NCBI GenBank assembly: GCA_016721825.1
Contig: JADKHI010000002.1
Location: 248,001-312,000, forward strand
DNA: 64,000 nucleotides
Direction of reading: 5' to 3'
Origin: Flavobacteriales bacterium
GTDB taxonomy: Bacteria; Bacteroidota; Bacteroidia; Flavobacteriales_F; PHOS-HE28
Part shown: in pieces, positions 42,208-50,600 of the stretch
Numbering within the stretch: the stretch's first letter is position 1
Layout: every line of letters starts with the position of its first letter
Notes under the pieces: generated by a model
What the model saw: the letters and a program-made list of their open reading frames with translations, nothing else
The model's database searches: none
Told to the model about the DNA's origin: nothing
Made by a program: the position numbers and the translations under genes

Positions 42208-42837
42208 TCACTTCACGTATTGCTGGTCAAGCCAGTTGGTGAACTGCAAAAGCCCAAGCTCCAGGATCTGATCACGGTTCTTGTCGCTCATCACCTTGTA
42301 ACAGCGCTCGCGCACATGGAGGCTGGCCATGCCATGCACAGTGCTCCAGATCACGAAGCTCATCACCTCCGGATCGCCCTTGGGCAATTTGCCGATGGCC
42401 ATGCAGCCGTTCACCGTGGCCTTGAGCCCATCGAACACGGTCTGTCCTTCCTCCCAGATGGGCGTTGCGCACTCCGAGATGCTTTGCATGGGTGCCTGCA
42501 TGATGAACATGAGGTCGTAAAGCCCAGGATTCTCCACCGCGAAGCGGATGTACACGCGGCCCATGGCCTTCAGCCGCTCCATCGGATCGCTCACGTCGGC
42601 CAGGGCGTTCATGCGCAGGCCCATCTGCTGGAAGGCTTCCGTGTGCAGTGCGTGGAAGACCGCGTCCTTGTCCTTGAAATAGAGGTAGATGGTTGTGGCG
42701 CTGTACTCGATGCGCTCAGCGATCATGCGCATGCTGGTGCGCTCGTAACCATGTTCCAGAAAGAGCTCCATGGCGGCATCCAGGATGCGACGCTTCAGGT
42801 CTTCCTTCCCTCGCTCTTTGCGTTCGGTAATGCCCAT
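42208..42837 (-). CDS. TetR/AcrR-family transcriptional repressor
   Basis: 209 residues from the ATG at 42837 (MGITERKERGKEDLKRRIL). The upstream TTG reading starts inside the -7 box, so the later start is preferred. The N-terminal helix-turn-helix (about 14-60, with DAAMELFLEHGYERTSMRMIAERIEYSATTIYLYFKDKDAVF) is typical, followed by a helical ligand-binding domain. It most likely represses itself and the downstream tolC-MFP-RND genes, being released by an exported compound. Confidence 0.93.
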   Translation of the reverse strand: MGITERKERGKEDLKRRILDAAMELFLEHGYERTSMRMIAERIEYSATTIYLYFKDKDAVFHALHTEAFQQMGLRMNALADVSDPMERLKAMGRVYIRFAVENPGLYDLMFIMQAPMQSISECATPIWEEGQTVFDGLKATVNGCMAIGKLPKGDPEVMSFVIWSTVHGMASLHVRERCYKVMSDKNRDQILELGLLQFTNWLDQQYVK

Positions 42838-42849
42838 GAACTTCGTTTG

Positions 42850-42857
42850 CAAATGTA
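42850..42857 (-). promoter_or_regulatory. Bacteroidota -7 element for tetR
   Basis: TACATTTG on the minus strand (42857 to 42850) matches TAnnTTTG exactly and ends 12 nt before the ATG at 42837. It overlaps the alternative TTG start and lies next to the operator 42859-42871. Confidence 0.6.
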
Positions 42858-42858
42858 G

Positions 42859-42871
42859 TTAACGATGTTAA
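42859..42871. promoter_or_regulatory. Putative TetR operator: perfect TTAAC-N3-GTTAA palindrome
   Basis: TTAAC GAT GTTAA has 5-bp perfect arms around 3 bp. It lies immediately upstream of the tetR -7 element, where a bound TetR dimer would block RNA polymerase. A close copy occurs ahead of tolC, which supports a shared regulator. Confidence 0.6.
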
Positions 42872-43074
42872 GTCAATCTAGCAAGGTGATGGAAGGTTGG
42901 GTCGGGTGGGGGCTATGTCGGCGAAGAGGGAGGGCTGTAGGCTGCGACATCACACGGGGGTGCACACACCCCGTTCGCGTGGCAGGAGCTCCCCAAGACC
43001 GTGAACAAGGAACGGTGGAAAGCCCAGCGCCACAGCTATTCCGTCTTCGGCTCTGAGCTTGTGTGGGGCATGTC

Positions 43075-43674
43075 ATGCACAAACAGATCCTCACTTCCCT
43101 CTTCGTCCTGTTGCTCACCGGTAGCACCACTGCCCAGAGTTGGGGCGTCGGTATCCGGCTGGGTGATCCCAGCGGCTTGAGCGTGAAGAAGTATGGTCAA
43201 GGCCACGCGTGGGAGTTCAGCCTGGGTCGCACACACATCTTCAGCGGCAACGGATACTACAACGATCGCTACTACAACTGGTACAACGGACAGAACTTCG
43301 GGTACAAGGAGCACCAATTGCTTGGATACCGCAGTACCGTGCCTATCGGTTTACAGGTGCACTACCTCATTCAGAAGCCGATGTCCGATGCGCCGGGCTT
43401 GTCGTGGTACTACGGCTTCGGTGGACAGCTGCGCACCCAACGCTTGGAGTATGACTACCGCTACAAGCTTGAAGGAGGGCCCGATTGGGTGGTGGTGAAC
43501 AACGAAGCTGTCATCGAAACGGACCTCGGACTGGATGGTGTGATCGGCCTGGAGTACAAGTTCAACGATGCCCCGGTGGCCGTATTCCTTGATGCAACGC
43601 TGTTCATGGAGCTGTTCAACGACCCCTTCGTGTTCGACGGGCAGGGTGGGATCGGCGTTCGGTACACCTTCTAA
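43075..43674 (+). CDS. Outer-membrane beta-barrel protein (paralogue of 53502-53996)
   Basis: 199 residues from the ATG at 43075 (MHKQILTSLFVLLLTGSTTAQ signal peptide). It starts SWGVGIRLGDPSGLSVKKY and continues with alternating strands rich in Tyr/Trp (YYNDRYYNWYNGQNFGYKE), ending in GIGVRYTF, with a terminal aromatic as in outer-membrane barrels. The pattern GxGxxxGxPxGxSxKxW/Y is also present in the shorter protein at 53502. Ligand or pore function is unknown. The gap from 42853 has a hairpin (42954-42974) and no clear promoter. Confidence 0.75.
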   Translation: MHKQILTSLFVLLLTGSTTAQSWGVGIRLGDPSGLSVKKYGQGHAWEFSLGRTHIFSGNGYYNDRYYNWYNGQNFGYKEHQLLGYRSTVPIGLQVHYLIQKPMSDAPGLSWYYGFGGQLRTQRLEYDYRYKLEGGPDWVVVNNEAVIETDLGLDGVIGLEYKFNDAPVAVFLDATLFMELFNDPFVFDGQGGIGVRYTF

Positions 43675-43828
43675 GCGACGCCTGCCAAGCCAATAGTTAC
43701 TCGACCACAATGCATGGTCAAGCGGTTATCGCTAGGCTCGAACTACACGCGAAGGGGTTCGATGATCGGAACCGCCCCCATCTGCAAACAGTAGGTTCGG
43801 GCTTCGGGACCGCAACTGCTTTTCGGGC

Positions 43829-43930
43829 TCAGTTCATATCGATGGACGCCAGCACGGCGAACACCAGGATCACGACGTAGAGCACGACGATCCACGTGGT
43901 GGACGAGGTGCGTTGGAAGAAGGAGATCAT
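43829..43930 (-). CDS. 33-residue single-span membrane protein
   Basis: A short ORF, MISFFQRTSSTTWIVVLYVV then ILVFAVLASIDMN, with one hydrophobic helix (about 12-29) flanked by a basic N-terminus and acidic C-terminus, consistent with a small transmembrane peptide. It lies alone between the barrel at 43674 and the gene ending at 44078. A palindrome ACGGTGC-CAT-GCACCGT lies 24 bp upstream. Too short to assign a family. Confidence 0.4.
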   Translation of the reverse strand: MISFFQRTSSTTWIVVLYVVILVFAVLASIDMN

Positions 43931-44077
43931 GGTAGGAGAGGTTATATCCAGATGACGGTGCCATGCACCGTGAGGTTGCCGCGACCCGGGCACATTAACA
44001 CCTCTTAGCAGCCTGGAGTGATCGCTTTACGTTGCCCAGTGCCAGGCCAGATCCCGCGGACCAGTACGGGACAGTAC

Positions 44078-44392
44078 TTATGGCTTCTTACCCAACAGCC
44101 TCCCGAAGAAGCGTTTCTCGAAGTCCCAGAAGAAGCGGAACTGCCCGAACAGCGCGCCATACACGAGCAGGATCGCATTGTAGAAGGGCAGTATGAAAAG
44201 GTAGTACAGCACCGAGAACCAAACACTCGGTTCACCTTCACCGGTGGCCCACGCCACCACGGGCCGCTTCAGGAACATCACGGTGAACCCCGTACAGGCG
44301 AAGACCAGCAGGATGATCAGCACGCGCGGTGGCGACACCTTCCACCGCACCGCCAAGCGGTCGATCCATCCCGGACGTGCATCCTTCTCCAC
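44078..44392 (-). CDS. DUF6787-like small membrane protein
   Basis: 104 residues from a GTG at 44392 (VEKDARPGWIDRLAVRWKV); an upstream TTG at 44473 is possible but lies between inverted repeats. Two membrane helices (about 24-42 and 62-83) and the end GQFRFFWDFEKRFFGRLLGKKP match the small DUF6787 proteins that occur next to Bacteroidota housekeeping genes. No function known. Confidence 0.65.
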   Translation of the reverse strand: MEKDARPGWIDRLAVRWKVSPPRVLIILLVFACTGFTVMFLKRPVVAWATGEGEPSVWFSVLYYLFILPFYNAILLVYGALFGQFRFFWDFEKRFFGRLLGKKP

Positions 44393-44420
44393 GGGACGAA
44401 GATCGGGGGTGGAGGGCAAC

Positions 44421-44474
44421 GTTGTTCGTTGTCCGTCTGGCAACCCACCCGTAGAACAACGATCAACGAACAAC
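44421..44474. repeat. Inverted repeat GTTGTTCGTTG / CAACGAACAAC
   Basis: Perfect 11-bp arms at 44421-44431 and 44464-44474 enclose 32 bp. The element lies between the DUF6787-like gene start and the stop of the TolB-like gene upstream, and may be its terminator on the minus strand; no T-run is seen. Confidence 0.5.
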
Positions 44475-44484
44475 TCGCATCACC

Positions 44485-45603
44485 TCAGTCCTTCCACTCC
44501 GCTAAGAACAGGTTCGTATCGCGGGTTCCGCCGTTGTTGCGGTTGCTACTGAACACAAGGTACTTGCCATCGGTGCTGAAGACCGGGAACGCATCGAAGG
44601 TGTCGCTGGTGGTGAGGCGCTCCAGGCCGCTGCCGTCGGTGTTGACCATGAAAAGGCTGAAGGGGAATCCGCGCTCGGTCTGGTGGTTGCTGGCGAAGAT
44701 GACCTTGTTGCCGCTGGGATGCCAGTAGGGTGCCCAGTTGGCTTTACCCAACGTGGTGATCTGCTTCGCATCGCTGCCATCGGCATTGGCGATGAAGAGC
44801 TCCATCTGCGTGGGCTGCACGAGGCCTTGCTTCAACAGGTCCTTGTATTCGGTGATGGCTTCAGGGGTCTGGGGACGGCTGGCGCGCCACAGCAGCTTGG
44901 TGCCGTCCGGGCTGAAGAAGGCGCCCCCATCATAACCGAGCGTACTGGTCACGCGCTTCACGTCGCTGCCATCGATGTTCATGGTGTAGAGCTCCAGATC
45001 GCCATCACGCATGCTGGTGAACACCATGCGGTCGCCCTTGGGGCTCACTGTACCCTCAGCATCATAGCCCTTGGTGGTCGTTAGCTGCTTGCGAATGTTC
45101 CCCTTGAGGTCGCTCACGAAGATGTCGAAGCTGTCGTAGATGGGCCAGGTGTACTTGCCACCGGGCTTGCGCTCAGGTACCGGCGGGCACTGGGGACCGG
45201 CCAAGTGGGTGCTGGCGAAGAGGATAAGGCTATCACCGGGCAGGAAGTAGCTGCAGGTGGTTCGACCGTTGTGAACGCTGATCTTCCCGGGGGCACTGGC
45301 TTTCAGGTCGTCGGTGAAGGGGTTGAAATAGCGGATCTGGTCGCAGGTGTCACCCCAAGCCGTGTTGGTCACCTGAAAGCTGAGCTGCGTTCCGCTGAAG
45401 CTCCAGTACGCCTCCGCATTGTCGCCACCGAAGGTCAGCTGCCGAAGGCTCTTGAAGTGCGTCTCGCCAGGCAGGATGAGGTTGTTGGTGTCCTGTGCGC
45501 TGGTGTCGGCGTGTGCCGTGCCTACGGCAGCGGCTTGGTTGGAAGGGGTAGCGGAACTGCATGCAACAGCGAGCAAGGGCAGGGCGACGAGCAGGTACTT
45601 CAT
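44485..45603 (-). CDS. TolB-like PD40 beta-propeller lipoprotein
   Basis: 372 residues from the ATG at 45603. A lipoprotein signal with lipobox LAVAC (MKYLLVALPLLAVACSS) is followed by repeated PD40 blades (FSPDGTKLLWRASRP, VSPKGDRMVFTSMRDGDLELYTMNIDG, WHPSGNKVIFASNHQTERG, FSTDGKYLVFSSNRNNGG). This resembles TolB or the propeller of peptidase-like proteins but lacks any catalytic domain. It is probably anchored in the periplasm or outer membrane. TATTTTCG, near the -7 consensus, lies about 20 nt upstream. Confidence 0.88.
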   Translation of the reverse strand: MKYLLVALPLLAVACSSATPSNQAAAVGTAHADTSAQDTNNLILPGETHFKSLRQLTFGGDNAEAYWSFSGTQLSFQVTNTAWGDTCDQIRYFNPFTDDLKASAPGKISVHNGRTTCSYFLPGDSLILFASTHLAGPQCPPVPERKPGGKYTWPIYDSFDIFVSDLKGNIRKQLTTTKGYDAEGTVSPKGDRMVFTSMRDGDLELYTMNIDGSDVKRVTSTLGYDGGAFFSPDGTKLLWRASRPQTPEAITEYKDLLKQGLVQPTQMELFIANADGSDAKQITTLGKANWAPYWHPSGNKVIFASNHQTERGFPFSLFMVNTDGSGLERLTTSDTFDAFPVFSTDGKYLVFSSNRNNGGTRDTNLFLAEWKD

Positions 45604-45686
45604 GGTCCGTAAAAAAGGACGGCGAAAATAGCCGACGTCCTTCGTGTGAATGTCACGGATCGGCAAGCGGAACCTATCTTCTGCGC

Positions 45687-46757
45687 ATGTCATCTGACGG
45701 AAAGGCTGTCAAGGGTCGCGGGGCTTCGGAGCAGGTGGAGAACCGCTTCTTGAAACGGAACTATGGTGTGTTGCACTGGGAGGGTATCGACGAACCGGTG
45801 GATGAGCAGGGTCGTGCCACCCGCTACCTGGTGGAGCACCCGAGGACGATCATGAACAAGGTCGATTCACCGGACCTGTCCTTTCCATGGAGCATGAACG
45901 CCTACCAAGGCTGCGAACACGGATGCAGCTACTGCTACGCAAGGCCCACCCACGAATACTGGGGCTACAGCGCAGGTCTCGATTTCGAGCGTGTGATCAT
46001 TGTGAAACGCAATGCGCCGGAGCTGTTGGAGAAGGCGCTGCGCCATCCGAAATGGGCCGGAGAACCGATCATGATGAGCGGCGCCACGGACCCTTACCAA
46101 CCGGTGGAACGCGAGGAGCAGCTGACACGCCGCTGCCTCGAGGTCTTCGCGAAGTTCAAACACCCGGTGAGCCTCATCACCAAGAACGCCTTGGTGCTGC
46201 GTGATATGGACCTGCTGTCGGAACTGGCTTCAGAGGGGCTCGCGGCCGTGGCCATCAGCCTGACCACCTTGGATGAGGACCTGCGGCGCGTGATGGAGCC
46301 ACGTACGAGCACGGGCGCCAACCGCGTGAAGGTGATCGAAGCGCTGTCCAAGGCTGGCGTGCCGGTGCACGTGATGGTGGCGCCGATCATTCCCGGACTG
46401 AACGACCGGGAGGTACCCGCATTGCTGAAAGCCGCAGCCGAGGCCGGTGCACGCTCTGCGAGCTACACAGTACTGCGGACCAACGGCGCTGTCGAACACG
46501 TGTTCCGGACCTGGCTTCAACAGCACTTCCCCGATCGGGCTGCCAAGGTGATCGCGCAGACCAGCGAGCTGCATGGAGGGCGCATGAACGACAGTGTCAG
46601 TGGGCGCAGGATGAAAGGAGAAGGGCCTTACGCGGAGAGCATCCGCAGGCTGTTCACGGTATTCCGCAAGCGCTATTTCGGCGACCGCACCTTCCCTTTA
46701 CTGGACCGCACGAAGTTCATCCGTCCGCCCGAGGGACAGCTAGACCTGTTCAAGTGA
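45687..46757 (+). CDS. PA0069-family radical SAM protein (SplB-like)
   Basis: 356 residues from the ATG at 45687 (MSSDGKAVKGRGASEQVENR). The radical SAM Cys triad is Cys76, Cys80 and Cys83 (GCEHGCSYCYARPTHEYWGY). The frame continues with the SplB-like barrel and MMSGATDPYQPVEREEQLTRRCLEV. Related to the spore photoproduct lyase family but in a bacterium with no sporulation genes visible, so the substrate is uncertain. Its stop overlaps the convergent thpR stop by 8 nt. Confidence 0.9.
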   Translation: MSSDGKAVKGRGASEQVENRFLKRNYGVLHWEGIDEPVDEQGRATRYLVEHPRTIMNKVDSPDLSFPWSMNAYQGCEHGCSYCYARPTHEYWGYSAGLDFERVIIVKRNAPELLEKALRHPKWAGEPIMMSGATDPYQPVEREEQLTRRCLEVFAKFKHPVSLITKNALVLRDMDLLSELASEGLAAVAISLTTLDEDLRRVMEPRTSTGANRVKVIEALSKAGVPVHVMVAPIIPGLNDREVPALLKAAAEAGARSASYTVLRTNGAVEHVFRTWLQQHFPDRAAKVIAQTSELHGGRMNDSVSGRRMKGEGPYAESIRRLFTVFRKRYFGDRTFPLLDRTKFIRPPEGQLDLFK

Positions 46758-47289
46758 AGATGTAGGAATCCAGCGGAGTGTGTACGCTTCCCGCGGGGTG
46801 CAACTCGGAGCTGAAGACCGTGAGGTGGTCGATCGGAAAGCGCTCAAGACAGACCGTCTCCTCGCGCATCAATGGCATGGTGCTGCTGGAGCGGGCCAGC
46901 GTGATGTGCGGCCAATAGGGTTGTCGCGTGTCCGGTGCCAGACCAAGCGCATCGGATAAGCGTCGATGCAGTTCGGTGAGCACGGGGCTGGGGTCGAAGC
47001 GCACCCATAGCATGTAGGGGCCGGTTTCGGGCATGGTGACGAGCCTGCCATTGAGCACATGGAACCGCGGGGTTTCGCTCGCGATGGCGCGTACCGCCTT
47101 GCTGATCATCGGAAGCTCCTCAGCCGGGCGGTTCCCCAGGAAGAGGGCTGTCAGGTGCCATTGCAACTTGGGCAGTGTCCTCCATTCCGTGCGGTTCATC
47201 GCCCCCCCGGCACTGCGGTGGATCGTTTCGATCGTATGCTCCGGCAGCGAAGTGCCGACGAACAGGCGGAGGTGCTCATCGCTTGACAT
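46750..47289 (-). CDS. thpR: RNA 2',3'-cyclic phosphodiesterase ThpR
   Basis: 179 residues from the ATG at 47289 (MSSDEHLRLFVGTSLPEHT); an upstream in-frame ATG adds seven residues. The two HxTx motifs of the 2H phosphoesterase fold are present: HLTA (His45, Thr47) and HITL (His128, Thr130). The enzyme opens 2',3'-cyclic phosphates or ligates tRNA halves in vitro. It overlaps the acylphosphatase stop by 14 nt and is cotranscribed. Confidence 0.92.
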   Translation of the reverse strand: MSSDEHLRLFVGTSLPEHTIETIHRSAGGAMNRTEWRTLPKLQWHLTALFLGNRPAEELPMISKAVRAIASETPRFHVLNGRLVTMPETGPYMLWVRFDPSPVLTELHRRLSDALGLAPDTRQPYWPHITLARSSSTMPLMREETVCLERFPIDHLTVFSSELHPAGSVHTPLDSYIFT

Positions 47290-47551
47290 GGAAACGCTGG
47301 TGTTGTTCATAGGGGCCTTCCTTGACCGTCACTTCCTTCACCAAAGCCAGCGGCGGACCGATGCGGCACCACGCCAGCAAGTGTTCCAGGTCCTGGCGTT
47401 GACCTTCTGCGACGATGTTGACCGAACCATCGGGGAGGTTCCTGGCGTGACCGTTCACCCCCAACGAGATGGCCATTTCCATGGCGCTCTGACGGAAGCG
47501 GACGCCTTGCACCCGACCGGTCACGTGGATATCGTAGTGGGCCAGTTCCAT
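47276..47551 (-). CDS. acyP: Acylphosphatase
   Basis: 91 residues from the ATG at 47551 (MELAHYDIHVTGRVQGVRF). Catalytic Arg18 (GRVQGVRFR) and Asn38 (ARNLPDGSV) are conserved, so it should hydrolyse acyl phosphates. It is the first gene of a two-gene minus-strand unit with thpR. The longer in-frame reading from 47686 has no similarity in its prefix. Confidence 0.93.
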   Translation of the reverse strand: MELAHYDIHVTGRVQGVRFRQSAMEMAISLGVNGHARNLPDGSVNIVAEGQRQDLEHLLAWCRIGPPLALVKEVTVKEGPYEQHQRFHVKR

Positions 47552-47672
47552 CGCTTGAAAAGATACGTGATCCGACCCGACCGGAGGGGCGAAGCTTGAC
47601 ATCCGGGATGCTCTGGAAATAATTTGGACGATGCATTCGAACGTTCCGTCCGACAAATACCTCGTTCCGTCG

Positions 47673-50600
47673 ATGAAATGTTGCACTTCCTTTCAGGCGT
47701 TGCGGCTTCGTTCCCTCCACCTGTTGCTCGGCCTTATCCTTCTGGGGCACAGCGTAGAACTGAAGGCCCAGACCATTCCCGGAGGGTTCAACGACGCTGT
47801 TGTGATGGGAGGATGGACCGAACCGGTGGGGGTGACCTTCGATGGGAACGACAGGGCCTATGTGTGGGAGAAACGCGGCATGGTCTGGATCATCGAGAAC
47901 GGTGTGCGGCTACCAAGTCCGTTGATCGACATCAGTGCCGAAGTAGGCAACTGGCGGGACCATGGCTGTTTGGGCTTCGCATTGGACCCCGCCTTCCTCA
48001 GCAATGGTCGCATCTACCTGATGTACGCCGTGGACCGTCACCACCTGATGAACTTCGGAACGGGGAGCTACAACGCCGCGACGGACCAGTACTACGCTGC
48101 GACCATCATGCGGATCACGCGGTACACAGCAACAGGCCCCTCTTTCAATACGGTCGACCCCGCTTCGCGTGTCGTGTTGTTGGGCGAAACACGGAAGACG
48201 GGCGTCCCGCTGTTGCACGAGTCCCACAGTACAGGCCAACTCGTGTTCGGAACGGACGGGACCCTTATGGCCACAGTGGGAGACGGCGCCAGCTACAACA
48301 ACGTGGATGTGGGCAGTGATGCTGGCACGTACTATGCCCAAGCGTTGATCGACAGCATCATCCGTCCGGCGGAGAACGTGCGGGCCATGCGTAGCCAACT
48401 GTTGAACTGCCACAATGGGAAAGTGCTCCGCATGGACCCGAACACCGGGAACGGAGTGCCGAGCAATCCCTACTACGATGCTTCCGCACCCCGCTCCCCC
48501 CAAAGTAGGGTCTGGGGCATGGGCCTCCGTAACCCGTACCGCATGACCTTACGTCCGGGCACGGGCAGTACGGACCCAGCTGCGGCCGACCCAGGCAGCT
48601 TGTACATCGGTGACGTGGGCTGGGCCTCATGGGAGGATCTGAACGTGTGTTATGAGGGGGGCATGAACTTCGGTTGGCCTCTGTTCGAAGGCATGGAAGC
48701 GAACGCAGGCTACACGTCATCCACGTGCTACAACCTGGATGCTCCCAATCCACTGTTCGGGCTTTCGGGCTGCACTCAAGCGTTCCTGCAGTTCAAGGAC
48801 CTGGTGAAACAGGACACGCCGATCCACTTGAACGGGCACCCCAACCCATGCAACGCGGGCGTACAGATCCCTGTGAACGTTCCGAAGTACTTCCATGCGC
48901 GCCCGGCGATCGATTGGTCGCATGGTACCCAATCGCGATGCGCAGGCTTCTCGGGTAGCACGGCGATCACCTACAACTTGAACGCTGGCAATTCCCCCGT
49001 ACCAGGACCTGCGTTCGGTGGCTCGGCGTCCGTAGGCGGCACTTGGCTGACCGGCACCGGCTGGCCTGTGGGCTACCAGAACGTTTACATCAATGCTGAT
49101 TATGCTGGCGCTTGGATCCGCAAGTTCGCCTTCGATGCGAACGACTCGCCGGTGAGCGTCAGCAACTTCGGGACCAGCATGGGGGCGGTGGTGTTCGTGA
49201 CCGAAGGTCCGGACGGAGCGATCTGGTACATCCGGTACGAGACCAACCAGTTGCGGAAGATCGCACCCGTCGGCGTTACCAACCTGCCCCCCGTCGCCAC
49301 GATTCTGCAGAACGTTCAGTACGGGCCCGGACCGCTTTCCGTACAGTTCATCGGTAGCGGCAGCACAGACCCGGAGAACAGTGCGCTCACCTATGCATGG
49401 GACTTCGGCAACGGCCAGATCAGCGGGGCGGCGGATCCCTTGATGATCTTCACGGCACCGGCCAACACACCGACCACCTATACGGTCACGCTCACCGTTA
49501 CGGACCCACAAGGCCTCTCCAACGTGACAACATCCATCGTGAGCGTGAACAACACGCCGCCGGCAGTGAGCATCACAAGCTTTCCGAACGGGCACCACTA
49601 TCCCCTAGGCGTGGACACTACCTACGCACTGGAGGCCAGCGTGAGCGACCTTGAGCACAACGGAGCGCAGCTCAGCTATGCATGGCAGACGGTCTTCCAT
49701 CACAACTCGCACATCCATCCGGAGACAGTGAACACCACGCCGGTCACAACCACGGTGATCAGCGGCGTGGGCTGCGGGGACGAGGATTTCAGCTACGAGG
49801 TCCGGTTGAAGGTGACCGATGCTGGCGGCCTGAGCAGTTCAGTGACCCATTGGCTGTATCCACGCTGCTACGCGATCGCGCCCACGGCGGTGATCCATAG
49901 TGACGTGATCGCGGGCCCGGGTCCCTTAACGGTGAACTTCAACGGGACCATGAGCTCGGATCCAGGGAACATTACCGCCTATGCGTGGGACTTTGGCGAC
50001 GGTACGACCAGCACCGGTTCAACGCCCAACAAGGTCTTCAGCGATGCCGGGGACCACTACGTAACGCTCACTGTGACCGACAATGATGGATTGACAGGCA
50101 CGGCCATGCGCGTCATCTCGGTGGTCACGTTGGACCCTCCGCAGTGCGTGGGTGCGGCCGGCAGCGTGCTTCGTCAGTACTGGAACGGAGTATCCGGTGG
50201 CACGGTGGCGGACCTTTTGCTGAGCCCCAACTACCCCAACTCGCCGACCGGCAGTACGAACCCGACCTCGTTCCAAGCTCCCACGAATTTCGGCAACGAC
50301 TACGGTACCCGCATGCGAGGTTACATCGTGGCGCCCACCACTGGCACCTACGTGTTCACCGCCGTTTCCGACGATGCTTCGTTGGTCTATCTCAGCTTGA
50401 ACGCGGACCCCCGGTTCAAGCAGGAGATCTGCTCCGTGCCTGGCTGGGCGAACACCGGTGAGTTCACCAAGTACCCGAGCCAGACCAGCACCAGCATCGC
50501 CCTGCAGGCAGGCAAGTACTACTACGTGGAAATGCTCCACAAGGAAGGCAGCGGCGGCGACCACCTGGCCTTGTACTGGCAGACCCCGACGAACAGTACG

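Noticed and set aside
42954..42974. Hairpin ACGGGGGTG / CACCCCGT upstream of the barrel gene as a terminator
   Set aside because: No T-run follows on either strand; left as a possible structure only.
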